Below are positions 43,731 through 55,773 of a stretch of 64,000 nucleotides of DNA, piece after piece (the stretch's first letter is position 1; each line of letters opens with the position of its first letter). The position numbers were made by a program, and so were the translations under genes. The stretch covers positions 578,614 to 642,613 of the forward strand of contig NW_022985551.1 in assembly GCF_010093815.1 (NCBI RefSeq), written 5' to 3'. The notes below the pieces were generated by a model that worked only from the letters and a program-made list of their open reading frames with translations, was not told where the DNA came from and searched no databases. This DNA comes from Pseudovirgaria hyperparasitica (lineage: Eukaryota > Ascomycota > Dothideomycetes > Acrospermales > Acrospermaceae).

Positions 43731-46700
43731 GTTCGTAGAAAGAAGTTCAGATGACTGGCGGAGGCATTTCAGCTAATAAGAGCCACCATATGAAACAGAA
43801 GCTCTCTGTAAGGATATGGTGGTGGTAGTCGGTCGTTACGCGCACTCCGTGGAGGTCGTCATCATTTGTTATAAGTCGGATAATTGATGTCACTAGCTCC
43901 TCTAAGAAACACTACCTTCCTACACGCGCCAAGAGCCCAATTCCCCGCAACCTGAATAAATCACTAGGCACTGCTACGAACATTTCATTTATTTCGACAA
44001 TTGGCGACTCTATTAACTAGTCCTAATCAGGTTAGCATACGCGAGACCTAATAGACATGCATAGACTGGTCAGATCATGGTTTTTGTCATATCGTACATA
44101 AGTCTTCCATGTTACCGCATCCATCATAAATTACGCTCTGGTATGCGGTATTAGAGACGCTATGCATCTGCTTCGAAGGGAATGAACGTATATGCAGCTC
44201 GAGATCTTGCGGCTTCCACAATACGTTAATGTTTTAACCATGCATTTGCAATTGGTGAAGCAGATGGGCTGCCCGTGGGTTGAAGGACCGCAGTCCGCAC
44301 ATGAATGAAGCCAATCGCGACAGTGTTTACCGCTTAGTTCTGCTGCGATACCCTCTATTCTCTGCCACAATTGCAGGTCCAATTTCAAGCAGGTCAAGAT
44401 TACTGGCCTTCTGACCACCGATACCTGGTCATTAAGCACTGGCTCTGCTAAGACCTGCTATTTGACCACCTCGAAACTTGCACATCAATATTCCGTACCA
44501 AACATCTTATTCCTTAGGATTCAATCATCGCGTTCGTAGCGACATTTCACATCGAGTCTCGTACAGCCAATATCACATTAGTCACGAGTAGTTACAGCGA
44601 TCGCTTTCGCAAGAGCGACCGGTCCATTTCCTCTTATGCGCCGATAGCTGCTGTCCGGATGGCTACTCACTTTATCAAAGCGGATCTGACCTTGGTATTA
44701 TTGTGAAGAAGAGGTCTGAGATCTTCCATCAGGTTAATCCTCATTTCGAAGTTCAAAGTTGTATGGGAACTGTGGAGGGGCGCGAATGAGCGTTCATTGT
44801 TGCTTTCCGGAAAGATTTTTACATTCTTTTGTGTATGGAAACACTCGGTGGATTTCTATGACTAGACTTGCCCTGTGAGCATACCTGGTGTACCCACAGC
44901 CTGACGAGTCATGTATACAACATAACTGTCATAATACCGAAGGATAGGATCAACGTAATAAAAACTGGTCAGTGCACACGTCAACAGATGCATTATTGAC
45001 TAGTGAAAGTTTAAAACACGTGCGAATAACCACGCGCTGTAGTAATTCATGAAGATAATGAACCTCTTTTTCGAAGTTAGGCATTGAGATGAACTCGCAG
45101 GCGGTATACTGAGACCATATTGCTAGAGGCCGTTGAGCGGGTCAGAATTGTTGCAATCGACTCGGCGTCGTACGTCATTTACACGATGCAGGAGACGATG
45201 AGAGCGGCATACGAAGTGTAGAGTGTGCGATTTAATGCTTGAGCGTGGTCGGAGATGTTTATTGGGGCGCATACGAGATTCTTGTCGCTGTCGGCGAGGC
45301 CGTGAAATGAAGTGCCACGGGCGTGCGTAGGTATGACTGAGGCCCTAATATATCCATCTTGTCGACGGATGTGTGGGCGCGTATCACTCGGGCTGTAACG
45401 TGTAAGCATATGAGATCCATATAAGTTGATATCAGCACAGAGCAGGCTCTGAAGAAGGACACCAGGAGGGAAATAACACCAGAGCTCTCCTGTCTACTTC
45501 GCGGCATCTTCCGTACCCAGGTGGCTCGGTTTCGCCATGATCTCAGAGGGACTCATCTTTACAGATGTCGCAACACCTAGTGGGCTGGAGCACGGAAATA
45601 ACACGTCGAAAGGTTTTTACGTAGAACCATGCGGCTAAAGAACGATTTGCTTCGCAGGCTCCTGTTAGAGACATCGTCGAGGCCGCGTGTGCTATAGCTT
45701 TGACGAAGGTAGAGGGCCCGTGGAGAGAAGTCTATCTCGTTCTGATCTGTCTGACTTCTGCGCATGGATTTTCACATATAACAAGCGTGTTTTCCACTTG
45801 TATGAGGATGGTCGCTGCAGTATGGAAAACCTTGTGTGTGAAGATTTTCAACTACATGTAAGGTGTCACACCCGTCATTTAGTCGCTGGGCACGCGAATG
45901 AGGTCTGCATCCGATGAGGCTTGTTCTAGTCTCGAGTCAGGAACTCGAGGGAATATTCCGTTCATGTCCGATAGATGGGCGATATGTGGTATGTGGTACA
46001 ACGGCGTAAGCACTGGTGGTCCAGGTGTCAGGCATTTCACGCACGGATTCGGAATCTAATCCACAAACGGTCGTCCAGTCTTTACCAGTCAAGAAAAATC
46101 TGCTGTTCGTAGCGCTACGTGTCTATGTTAGTCTTCAGATGTAGTGAGAATTAACCATGGTATGTGGCAGTCATCATCTTATCTATAGACGTGCCGAGAC
46201 ACTTCAAGACTTCAAGCGCCATCGAGAGGGTCGGGAGAGCTATTCTAGGACTTTTGACTGGGACATGGACTTTCACAGCCCTACGACCGTCCAGGACTCT
46301 CTGACTTAGTTCAGGTCAGGTCTAACTGAAAAGGGCCTAGAGGTTACTCAGTTGAGCTTATCCGGGGGCAGGTCCCCACCTAGGTAGGTGTGAGGGTTTC
46401 AATATATATATCGTTTAGCTAGACTTGGCGCTAGTTTCATATCTTTATGTACGTAAACAATCATTGGATAATGAGGTGCGAGTGACATTCTCGAATATAA
46501 TAGTGCCTTGGCTGTCTCCCAATCTTTGCATGGTCCAACCTGGGATACACCTGACTTTACTGCCGATCGAGGGTGCTCTAGCAGGCATCCTGTCTCTTGC
46601 GCACATACTACGTTCAATGCGCTGCAAGAGAACAGTGGGCTTCATGGGCGCCGATCAGTGCTTGTCATTCAAACGTCAAGTCAAGGCGTCTGGGCTTCAA

Positions 46701-47025
46701 GCGCATTGATGAGTACCCTCAACGCAGGACTTACAGCTACTCATCATGGCAACATGACATGTCTCTGTAGACTCTTGAAAGATCAAACAACGGATCGCAC
46801 CAGTCTTGTCACTTGTATGGATATATACATTAGGGTTCGAGCGATGACGCTCTCGCGACCAGGAAGCTTCGATAGACACCCAGACTCTCTGCAACAGTGT
46901 ATCAACATACCGGGATGTACCTCGTCCACACAGCGCCCCAGCTCGTGTCATCTCGCAGACTTCAAATTCAGGTAGCCCACCTGCAACAGTCTCTTTCTGA
47001 GTTGCTTCTACTGCTACGCGTAAAC
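43731..47025. other. gene-poor region of 3.3 kb
   Basis: No gene I can support. The best candidate is a 76-codon ATG frame on the minus strand (45409-45179) ending in a hydrophobic tail. It has no splice partner and no family. No tRNA, transposon protein or long repeat is seen. Confidence 0.4.
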
Positions 47026-48365
47026 ATGGGACAAGAGTCAAAAGCCAGGAATTTGGTCGTTGCAATCATTACCCATACGAGTGTTGCATTGATTGTGGTT
47101 TTATTGCGGCTTTACGTCAAATTTATTCTCACTAGAACTGGAAGTCATGAAGATTGGATTGTGGCTGTTGGCATGGTGTGTGGCGTTGCTTTATCTGTGT
47201 TACAATTTGGGGCTAATCGCGTCAAAGGTATTCGCCATCCTCATGACTATTGCCCAAATGCTCGGTGAGTATCCCAAACTCAGAGGAACGTTCTCAAAGT
47301 AACATTGTCGCAGAATTTCGAGCCGGTCTAGGTCAGCATCAGGACCATATTAATCTGTCGCAAGCGATAGATCAGCTCAAAGTGAGCAATAGCGTAACCA
47401 GATTTCAGTACAGATTGCTGATATGGGTATTAGTGGCTTTGGTGGAGCATATACGCCTACACCAACGCGCTGAATACTACGAAACTGAGTATTCTCATGT
47501 ACTATCAACGCGTATTTAACAGCGACCATAGGATCATGACAGGCGTGAAAATAGTGGGCATTTTCGTCATCCTGAATTGGATCACTGTCATTTTGACGAA
47601 TCTGCTGCATTGTTTGCCGATTCATGCATTCTGGGAGATTCCACTCAAACCGACGGCGAAGTGCCTGGATACCTTTGCGTAAGGCTGCCTTGGAACATAG
47701 ATTGTTCGTGGCTGACTGCAATAGACTCTGGAAGGCCCTTGCCGCCATAAATATTGTATCAGACGTGCTCATCGCGGCATTGCCGCTGCGTGTTGTATGG
47801 GGTCTAAAAATGACCAGAACAAAGCGAATTTTATGTTGTCTCTTGTTCGCGCTCGGAGGCTTGTAAGCTCTCCCCTGTGCATGCAATACGGACATCAGTT
47901 AACCATCAAAGTGTCTGTGTCGTCTCTGTCCTTCGTCTACAAACTGTGATGGTTCTTGAACGACATATGGACGATAACAGTTGGTACGGCAGCATAACGG
48001 TGCAGTGGTCAGCTCTCGAAACCAACATAGCGATCATATGCGCGTCGCTACCCGCAATGTACCATCTCGCGACCCTGACTTGCAGGTCTGTTGGTGGGCA
48101 TCTTAGCTCTCACAGTCAATCATACTTTCGCAGCACAAAATCGAACAGGTCTACAAGATCGAGAGACGAAAATTCCAAGGCCATTGGTTCCCTGCCAAGG
48201 AGTGCGATCAGGAGGGTTGATGAATTTAGTGTACATAGTGAAAGCGTTAATCGACTGGTCGAGTCGCAGAAGCCAGGTGGTGAAACGCCAGACTCAAGAT
48301 CTGACCGAAGTGGTAGTGACAGTGGAGCGACGGAGCGCTCGAATGGCTGGGTCGAAATGATGTAA
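47026..48365 (+). CDS. Rhodopsin-domain integral membrane protein (SAT4/PTH11-like)
   Basis: Five exons (47026-47227, 47314-47381, 47434-47678, 47725-47862, 47912-48365; introns 86, 52, 46 and 49 nt) assemble a 368-aa multi-pass protein of the large Pezizomycotina 'Rhodopsin domain' family, which includes Pth11-like receptors. Landmarks in order are LVVAIITHTSVALIVVLLRL (TM1), HEDWIVAVGMVCGVALSVL (TM2), GLGQHQDHI, NTTKLSILMYYQRVF (TM3 region), ILNWITVILTNLLHCLPIHA, KCLDTFA | LWKALAAINIVSDVLIAALP (TM5), FALGGF | VCVVSVLRLQTV, and WSALETNIAIICASLPAMY (TM7). The tail is Ser/Arg-rich and cytosolic. All phases match. The terminal ATGATG|TAAGT contains a donor-like GTAAGT, so one more exon is possible. 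No single long frame reveals this gene. Confidence 0.8.
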
Positions 48366-49324
48366 GTATATCCATAAAATCCTGAAGATAATGTTTGTTC
48401 TGCATTATGGGCCTGGCAAGTACAGGACTCAAAAAGCTCATTGTCAATCGTACCAGAGATGCGTATCGACGTGACATACGGCGCGTGTTGTTTTCAAGAG
48501 AAATTCAGCAGAAACTTTGCGTACATTCATCTCCGTCCTCTTTCAATCGCCAGCCATGACTACATTTTTGGCGCCCAACGCCTCGCCCGTGGTATAGATC
48601 GTGAATCTGTAGAAGATATCATCTATCGCGCGCGCAGTTTCTGCCATACAATATATCGGGTCAGGTAGCGTGGTTCCGGCGATTGGATATAGGTTGACGA
48701 AGTCGAAGTATACATAGATGGTCCGTTAGACTTTCTAAAATGGTTCAACTAGAACAACAGGAGATGGGGAACGTGAACGACATAGCGCCAGTGCCGGGCA
48801 TTGTTTCAATTGTATCGCTCCATAACTTTCAGACGAAAGTTGATTGAATATATGTTGGTTAGAGACATGAGGTTGAGTTGGATATGCTGCAGATAGGTAA
48901 ACTGCAGTAGGCACGAAGCATGAGAAGAATGAGAGACGGACCGTGAATAACAAGGGAGAAGTAGAAAAAATCAATACCGTGGCTTACGCTTGACATACAA
49001 AGGATTTCCAGAGTTGCAATGCAGCGGAATTCAATTGAACTTCGTTGTAAACAACAGTATGTACCTTATGTGAATCGAACATTATAACACATTCGACGGA
49101 GACTTGGTGACCCATGGTGGAAAGAGAGTACTGATTCCCATCCAGAGTCACGGAGTATGCTCAGTATACACCTCATATGTCAATACTGCCGATCTGCGAT
49201 CTTCGGACGCGCGGCTTCATCTTGCTCGAACCTGTAAGGGGGCCCGAGGAATGTCTAACAAAAATTAATTAATAACATAAGTCAATAAACGAAGTAAGGG
49301 CTTTAAATGAGATAAAACCCACCC
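48366..49324. other. intergenic, convergent
   Basis: 3' flanks of the Rhodopsin-domain gene and of the secreted-protein gene. A minus-strand frame with a hydrophobic start (48974-48735) has no ATG, so I do not call it. Confidence 0.4.
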
Positions 49325-49948
49325 TCAAAGCGATGGCCTCACATCCCTCTGACACTGCGCCGTCCCTTGAACCTTCGTACTTGATAAAATAATCATTCTG
49401 GGCATCTTCTGTGCAAACTTTGAACCCTGAAAATCCCAATCAGTATAGGACGTCGCATCACGCAGAATCTGGACTTTGCAGCAATTACCGTTGAACATCG
49501 ATGGCCCTCCATCACTGCTCAGTATTCCATATAACCCATCCCGACTGACACTAATCAAGTCCCAACCGTTATTACCAACAGTCGTGTCGTTGCTAAAAAA
49601 CCATTGCTTCGAGATGAAGTCCCCGTCTGTTTTTTCCGGCCCAAATGCAGCATGAAATCCGTCGGTGATCGCATGTAACCCCTCTGCACTAGCAAGTTGC
49701 AGAGTTCCATTGGTGAGGCGAAAGCCAGTTATAAAGCTTGATGGCCCAATGGCAGCTCCCCAAGTGCCATCTTCCTTGGGCACAATACCGATAGTCCGAT
49801 ACGCTGATGAAGTATTGACAGTACTCCAGATCTGCAAGAAGAACGGATTTTCATGTAGAGTGGTGTCATTAACACTAGATGGATAATCGAAAGCAGAGAC
49901 GCTCATAGCGTGTAGGAATATGGCCATCACGACCAGAGCCGCGGACAT
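49325..49948 (-). CDS. small secreted protein, function unknown
   Basis: Single-exon frame giving 207 aa from the ATG at 49948. The start MSAALVVMAIFLHAMSVSAF is a convincing signal peptide with an Ala-X-Ala-type site. The mature part is soluble, has several N-glycosylation sequons (NDT, NTS, NGT, NDTT), GW and FN motifs, a CC pair (NGNCCKVQI) and one further Cys. There is no transmembrane segment or GPI signal. The pattern fits a secreted glycoprotein or effector-like protein; no family is recognised. The reading frame extends upstream of the ATG to 50032 without a signal-like start, so 49948 is preferred. Confidence 0.6.
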   Translation of the reverse strand: MSAALVVMAIFLHAMSVSAFDYPSSVNDTTLHENPFFLQIWSTVNTSSAYRTIGIVPKEDGTWGAAIGPSSFITGFRLTNGTLQLASAEGLHAITDGFHAAFGPEKTDGDFISKQWFFSNDTTVGNNGWDLISVSRDGLYGILSSDGGPSMFNGNCCKVQILRDATSYTDWDFQGSKFAQKMPRMIILSSTKVQGTAQCQRDVRPSL

Positions 49949-50129
49949 AGTGTCAGGACTTTCGACTTGCGAAGTGACTTTTGATGAACGTAAAATCTTT
50001 CGCGATACAAAACTTTGCCTTTCATGCAGCATTCAGATTCCAAAACCAGCCGCCGGTTAGCCAACGGCTATAAGTTAAATTAACCGTCGAAAGACTGAAA
50101 ACTTATTAGTCTTAGGCTAGATATCGAAA

Positions 50130-51402
50130 TCATGACCCCGCCTGACAGCTCGGACGTATCCGATCGATAACCCGTTTTGATTCGGAACTGGATATCCCTT
50201 CGATATCGATCTTACCTGCAATCACTTGTTGTAGATCAGGTAATACTATTTCTCTCGAAAGTGCCTTGAGATAACTGAGCACCTTCAGCTCGAACGCGCG
50301 CACAGGATAGCTTTCGCTCGGTAAGTGCATTCCCTCACGGACAGCGGCCTCAAGCAGCAAAACCGCCTAATACCACATGAGTAGCCATATTTGACCGGCC
50401 AGTGAGACTAACGTACCTTATTCATGTATCTCTGCCGTATATCTGTCCACATCGGAGACTCTTGTAGAGCCGCTTCATCGTCACAGAAGAGCTCTTGCAC
50501 ACTGGGTCTCTCTTCGAGACTACACGTCCCAAAACCAAACGCAAAAATTTCGTTCAGAGGTTCGGAACCATGTGAGCCGAGATGAAGGTACGATTCCACA
50601 CTTGCTTGAAGCATCCATTCACCAAACAGTTCGAGTAAACGCTCGTTTATCTCCCCTGCGTATCGGTACGTGCGTGCGAGTGTCTGTTCAAGGAATATCA
50701 CCAGAATATCGCGTAGACTCGCATAAACATGTTCGACATCAGACCTTAGGTCATACCTGTGATTCGACTGAAGATCATTCACCAGAAAGCTCACGTATTG
50801 ATAGCGTATCTGCTCCTCTAAAGGGAAGTATTTGCTCATGAGTACATGTGAGTGCACGTAACCATCTTCCCGCTCCTTTAATCGATTTGAGTTACTGCGT
50901 CGGATGTCTTGTAATGCTGAGTCACTTATAAAGTTTGCGCGGTACCTACATGTAAATATTGAGGTGGTATAGAGCAGGCGAAGACGGTATTCCGCGTCAG
51001 TAGGAAGCTTTCGATTTTCTAAAGCTGGCTTCAAGAGACCGAGCCATTCTTTAATCCGATTTAGTCAGCTTGTTTGTTATACCAGGAAGTCTAGCTTATT
51101 GCCAGCAAGACTCGAGGAGTGATCGTACCATGGACTGCTTCGAGTTCTCCCGAGGCGATATTCCAATGCGGCTTTGCGCCGTTCAGCTCATTCTCACGAG
51201 CCTTGATGAGTGATTTGATGCACTTGTAGACCATGTAGTCGAGAATTGTGACGTCCACGTCGAATTGGGTCTTGCTGTCGACCGACCTGAAACAGGTGTG
51301 GTTCTCGAAAAGTTTGATTTCTTCCTCTTCTGTGCCACTCCACTGTTTCAAGGTACTCAGGGTCCCAGTCAGGTCCTGTCTCTTGCGCTTGCCCGTAGCC
51401 AT
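50130..51402 (-). CDS. conserved-looking hypothetical alpha-helical protein
   Basis: Three exons (51402-51129, 51048-50417, 50366-50130; introns 80 and 50 nt; phases 1 and 0) give 380 aa. The joins are smooth: ELEAVH|EWLGLLKPALENRKL across intron 1 and RQRYMNK | AVLLLEAAVREG across intron 2. It starts MATGKRKRQDLTGTLSTLKQW (basic, possibly a nuclear localisation signal) and is otherwise all-helical with no membrane segments or catalytic motif I know. It is divergent from SRO7. It looks constrained (few low-complexity stretches, even hydrophobic spacing), so I believe it is a real conserved gene whose family I cannot name. Confidence 0.65.
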
Positions 51403-51823
51403 AGCCTATATTTTACAGCGCATGATGATGGTGATGGTTGCACGACGTCGTAGCAATCGGTAAACGAATCGACCAACGGGCGGGTCCAGGAACAAGTACT
51501 TCGAGCGTTATTGAACAAATGGAGTTGGGTTGACGCGACGACGATGTGGATACGTGCAAATGTGTGCAGACGTGTCGCGGCTGTCACGGTGCGGTACCCA
51601 CTTGTCCCGGCTGCACCCTGGCGATCTCCAGCCGCCACACCACAGATGACGTTGCCCGGTGCGGGAAGACCAAACGGGAGCTGAAGCTGTTTTGATTCAT
51701 CAACCTCACGCCAGTTAGGATACCAACAAGGTCTCATAGAGTCTACAGCTGCGTCAAGCAAAGATTTATACTCTTCCTTTCGTTACACACGGAACAACGG
51801 TATTGGCTCAGGTCCACTCCATT
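51403..51823. promoter_or_regulatory. divergent promoter, helical hypothetical and SRO7
   Basis: 421 bp between two divergent ATGs. A plus-strand frame leading into SRO7 begins with a TTG rather than ATG. No specific element is identified. Confidence 0.4.
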
Positions 51824-54800
51824 ATGACGCACCTCTTGAGAGGTAAACAGGCTGGCATCCACAATGATTTGTCCGCAGGAATACTGCCAGAGTTCTTCAG
51901 AATTGACGATGTAAGCAATCCATTTCAACCCAACATACTTCTTTATGGACTTCACTCATATCTAAGGTGTAGATCACTCGTCTGGGTATCAACTCTCAAG
52001 TTTCGCAAATCGCGTATGACCCGGTGCAGTCCCTAGTTGCAGTTGGAACGAACGACACGAAGTTCGGCAATGGGCAAATATATGTTTTTGGTCAAAAGAG
52101 GGTTGCTGTCATGCTGGATATGAAGATGAAAGCATCTGTGAGAATACTACAGTTCTGCGCGGACAAGCTGATATGCTTGAATTCGAATAACCACTTGACC
52201 ATCTTCTCTTTGGATACGAAAAAGATACTGGTTTCATACACGCCTCCAGCTACGGTGACTACAATGCACAGCGATCCTACTCTTGACTATGTGCTGCTTG
52301 GCACTACATCAGGCTCGTACCTTTATTAGACATGACTCTGGACGAATACTGACCATAAATTAGGTGAGATATTCGCCTATGATTTGGACAGAGAGGCTAT
52401 GGCACCATTCAAACTGCCCAACTACTGGCGGCAACAGAACCCGCAAGTTCGTTCCGCCCCTATTATCTCATTGCAACTTCATCCTCGAGATGTTGGTTCG
52501 CTCCTGATAGGTTATACTGAAGGAGCAGTCTTGTATAGCTTCAAGCTGAACCAAGCCTCCAAGTTCTTCCATTACGAGATCCCTCGAGGAGCCCCAGGTG
52601 GCGACTCAGATCCAGGGACAATGAATAGACTCAGATGGCCGAAGCTGACTCAAGCCTTGTGGCATCCAACTGGAACATTCATCCTTACTGGTCACGAAGA
52701 TGGTAGTCTTGTCTTTTGGGACCCTAAAGACGGGCGCATTGTGATGGCAAGGACGCTTACGGATACAAATGTCAACCAGCCAGGTGCAGGAATTGTCAGC
52801 ATGGGTAATACCCCGGGCACGTTTGCTGCGAAAGAGCCTATCTTCAAGATCGCATGGTGCGCCAACACAGACCCCGACGATACATGCATTTTGATCAGCG
52901 GCGGCGCCTCAACCACTCTAGCGACCAAAGGTCTTACTTTGTTTGAACTTGGTCGAACTCCGAACTATGCTACCTCTTCCTGGCAAATTCTATCAGGCCA
53001 TCTCGCAGACCCCAAGCGACAACGAATCCTTCCGTCTCCTCCTAATGCTGAAGTTGTGGATTTTTGTCTGATTCCACGTACGTCGCCACATTTCGCCGGT
53101 GCACACGATCCGATAGCTGTGCTCGCAATCTTGTCTTCTGGAGAAATCATTACGCTTAGCTTCCCCAGCGGTATTCCAATCAACCCCACAAATCATTTAC
53201 ATCCTTCTATGACCTTCGTTCACCCATATATCTCGAATTTCAGTCTATCGCCAATGGATCGGACTCGCTGGCTGGGATTGACCGAAAGAAGACAGCATGG
53301 GCCGCCAATTCTTCGTGGTGGTTTTGAGGAACGGCATGTGCCGAAACGATTCGAGAATCGTAACGTCATACAGACAGCGCATGTAGACGGGACGATCCGA
53401 ATGTGGGATGTTGGTCATGGAGACGAGATCGAGAACGATACACTGCTACAAGCTGACGTAGGTCGGGCACTGGGCCGTCTTGATGGCGTTAAGGTATCGA
53501 AGATTTCCTTGTCCGGTGCAAGTGCTGAACTTGCCACTGGTCTAGAAAGTGGTGAGGTAGTAGTGTTCCGATGGGCAACTAACAGATCACCCGGTGTAGA
53601 ACCTCGCACCAATAGAAAGAATGCAATACGGGAGCTCACTGATATTACAGACCGGAAAGACCCAGCTCTATCCGAGGGGTTTCATCCTTACACGCTCCTA
53701 GACGAACAGAATGGCCCGGTCAGTGCGTTAAACATGTCAGACGTAGGATTCTTGGCGGCTGGATTTCAAGGCGGCAGTCTGTCTGTCATAGACATGCGAG
53801 GACCTGCAATAATATACAATACTAGCGTCACAGAGTTTATAAAGGATAACAAAGGTGGTAGTTTCAAGCGAAGAAGCCAGGACAAAAATCCATCATCAGC
53901 ATATCCAACAGCGATAGAGTTCAGCGTCATGACAGCTGAAGGCGACGGTGAGTTAGTCGATAAGCTTCTATGGCTTCACATTGATTATTTCAGATTATTC
54001 AAGCATATTGATGCATGTTGGCACGAGCAATGGTCACGTTGCAACATTCAAAATACTACCAGGAAGTGGAGGTATCTACACGGTGAAATACGCTGGCTCG
54101 GTCAGTGTTGATGACCGCATCATTACTATACACCCTATCAATTCAGGCACAGGTAATGCTGCCTTTGCAACTCAAAATGCGGTCGCCGGGCTCCGGACGG
54201 GGTTCAAGACAAGCGGCGTGATAGTAGCGGTGTCGCAGACCGGTGCAAGAGTATTCAAGCCCGCGACAAATAAAGGAGCACACAAGACATGGGATGAATT
54301 CTTTTGTGACTCTGCTACCGTGGTCCGCTACCAAGATGCCGGCTACGCTCTCATGGGTCTTTACGGTGATGGATATGCAAGAGTATATTCACTCCCTGCC
54401 TTGAAAGAAATTGCGGCTGTGAGAATCGACCATATTTTTGACATCCGTCGCTTCCAAGACGCTATCATCACTGCGACTGCAGATATCCTAGGTTGGACTG
54501 GACCATCTGAGATGGCACTGGTCAATCTCTGGGGCGCTGGACTGGACCTTAACAAGGCTCGCGATGGGTTGTTCAATCCCGAGTTGATGTTTCCGCCTCG
54601 ACCAACCATCTCGAACTTTCAATGGATGTCCGGGACCCAATATGTGACACCACTGGACCTGGACTTACTGATCGGGGGGCCCGATCGACCACCATCCAAG
54701 AAAATGATCATGCAGGCTCGTGCTGAAGACCGTGAACGCATGCAAGCCGAGAGAGCGCTGAAACGGCCAGCCGCAGCCACAGCCTCTAGTGATGAGGGGT

Positions 54801-55030
54801 ATTGGGCATACATGCAACGTCAGCTCAACGAGAGAGCCGAAAGATTGAACATTGTAGGCGACTCGATGGACCAGCTTGGAAACGCCAGTCAAGGATGGGC
54901 AGATGATGTAGGCAAGTTTGTGCAGAAACAGAAGCGAAACATGATCATGGGAGGTATGTAACATCATTTGCAGGGCTGCTTAGCATGAAACTAATCGCCT
55001 ATAGCTGTTAAGGGTAAATTTGGTCTATAG
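51824..55030 (+). CDS. SRO7: Lgl-family exocytosis regulator Sro7/Sni1
   Basis: Lethal(2) giant larvae/tomosyn homologue. The yeast proteins bind the t-SNARE Sec9 and Rab Sec4 at the plasma membrane and regulate vesicle fusion and polarity. Five exons (51824-51910, 51973-52312, 52364-53947, 53994-54953, 55005-55030) give 998 aa, the usual size. It begins MTHLLRGKQAGIHNDLSAG and continues GINSQVSQIAYDPVQSLVAV. Two WD40 propellers follow (LTQALWHPTGTFILTGHEDG, DGTIRMWDVG, LATGLESGEVVVFRW), then the Lgl hallmark VIDMRGPAIIY, GTSNGHVATFKILP and the C-terminal SNARE-like tail (YMQRQLNERAERLNIVGDSM ... KRNMIMG|AVKGKFGL). Intron 2 needs a GC donor to reach SG|EIFAYDLDRE. The last exon encodes only eight residues plus the stop. 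Confidence 0.92.
52313..52363 (+). other. probable GC-AG intron in SRO7
   Basis: 51-nt intron with donor CAG|GCTCGT, branch ATACTGACC and acceptor ATTAG. The only GT nearby (GTACCT) gives a stop after splicing. The GC donor is not the optimal GCAAGT, so this is the weakest of the four. Confidence 0.5.
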
Positions 55031-55773
55031 TGATCAAGTTGCTGTATTGTTCGAGTAAGGATGTGTCCCGGGTGATGGCACAGCTGATGTATACGGGCGA
55101 TGAAAAGGTAAGACCTGGCCTGACTAGCCCATGGCGCGAGCATTTTTGAGAGCATAAAAGGTGCGAACAGCTTTCACGAGTCGGAAATCAGGTTAAATGT
55201 TTGTAGGTTTCCCCAAGAGTGCTATGAAAGCCATGGCTCCTATTGAATAGTATATGAGCGAAAAAGAGCCATATTGCCCTTCGCCACACCATATCCCTCA
55301 GGTTCTCAGGAGGCAGGGACAATCTGGTAGTGCGTCAGTCCCAAGGGGCCGGCGGCGAGGACGTTGATTTGATCGCTGCATCTCTTCACCAACAACGGAA
55401 GGGATTTCTACAGATGATTTCTAGAGATTATATCTGAAGACGTTATAGGTCTAATATGAGATGGAGAGTGCATGCTTCTGATCAAGTGTTCATCTCATTG
55501 GGATGTGTGAGGCCCAGGTCTGATGTTAGAGTGGGTTGATACATTTATGCGATAGTACTTGCAAACACTATCCTGCGCAAACAAGCTCAATCACAGTGGC
55601 CGATATCGGCGATTGTTCGGATCTCGAAGCAACCCCACTAATTTGATGGCTCCCTCGGGCTTGAATACGCGGTTATATAGAAGACGACACCATCATGGCC
55701 TCAAGAAACCTTCACTCCTCCGCTTCGCGATGAGGCATCACTGCCAGGCATCTCACAATCTCAATCATCCAAC
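55031..55773. other. intergenic; promoter of J-domain gene
   Basis: SRO7 3' flank followed by a promoter with a TATA-like TTATATAG at 55673-55680, about 95 bp before the J-domain gene start. A 34-codon minus-strand frame (55437-55336) reads like protein but has no supported partner exon. Confidence 0.45.

Noticed and set aside
48735-48974. Minus-strand frame with a signal-peptide-like start
   Set aside because: It begins with TTG and has no ATG at its start or splice acceptor.
55336-55437. 34-codon minus-strand segment resembling a protein C-terminus after an AG acceptor
   Set aside because: No upstream exon with a matching donor and frame, and the DNA upstream is the J-domain gene promoter. 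A frame this short is expected by chance.
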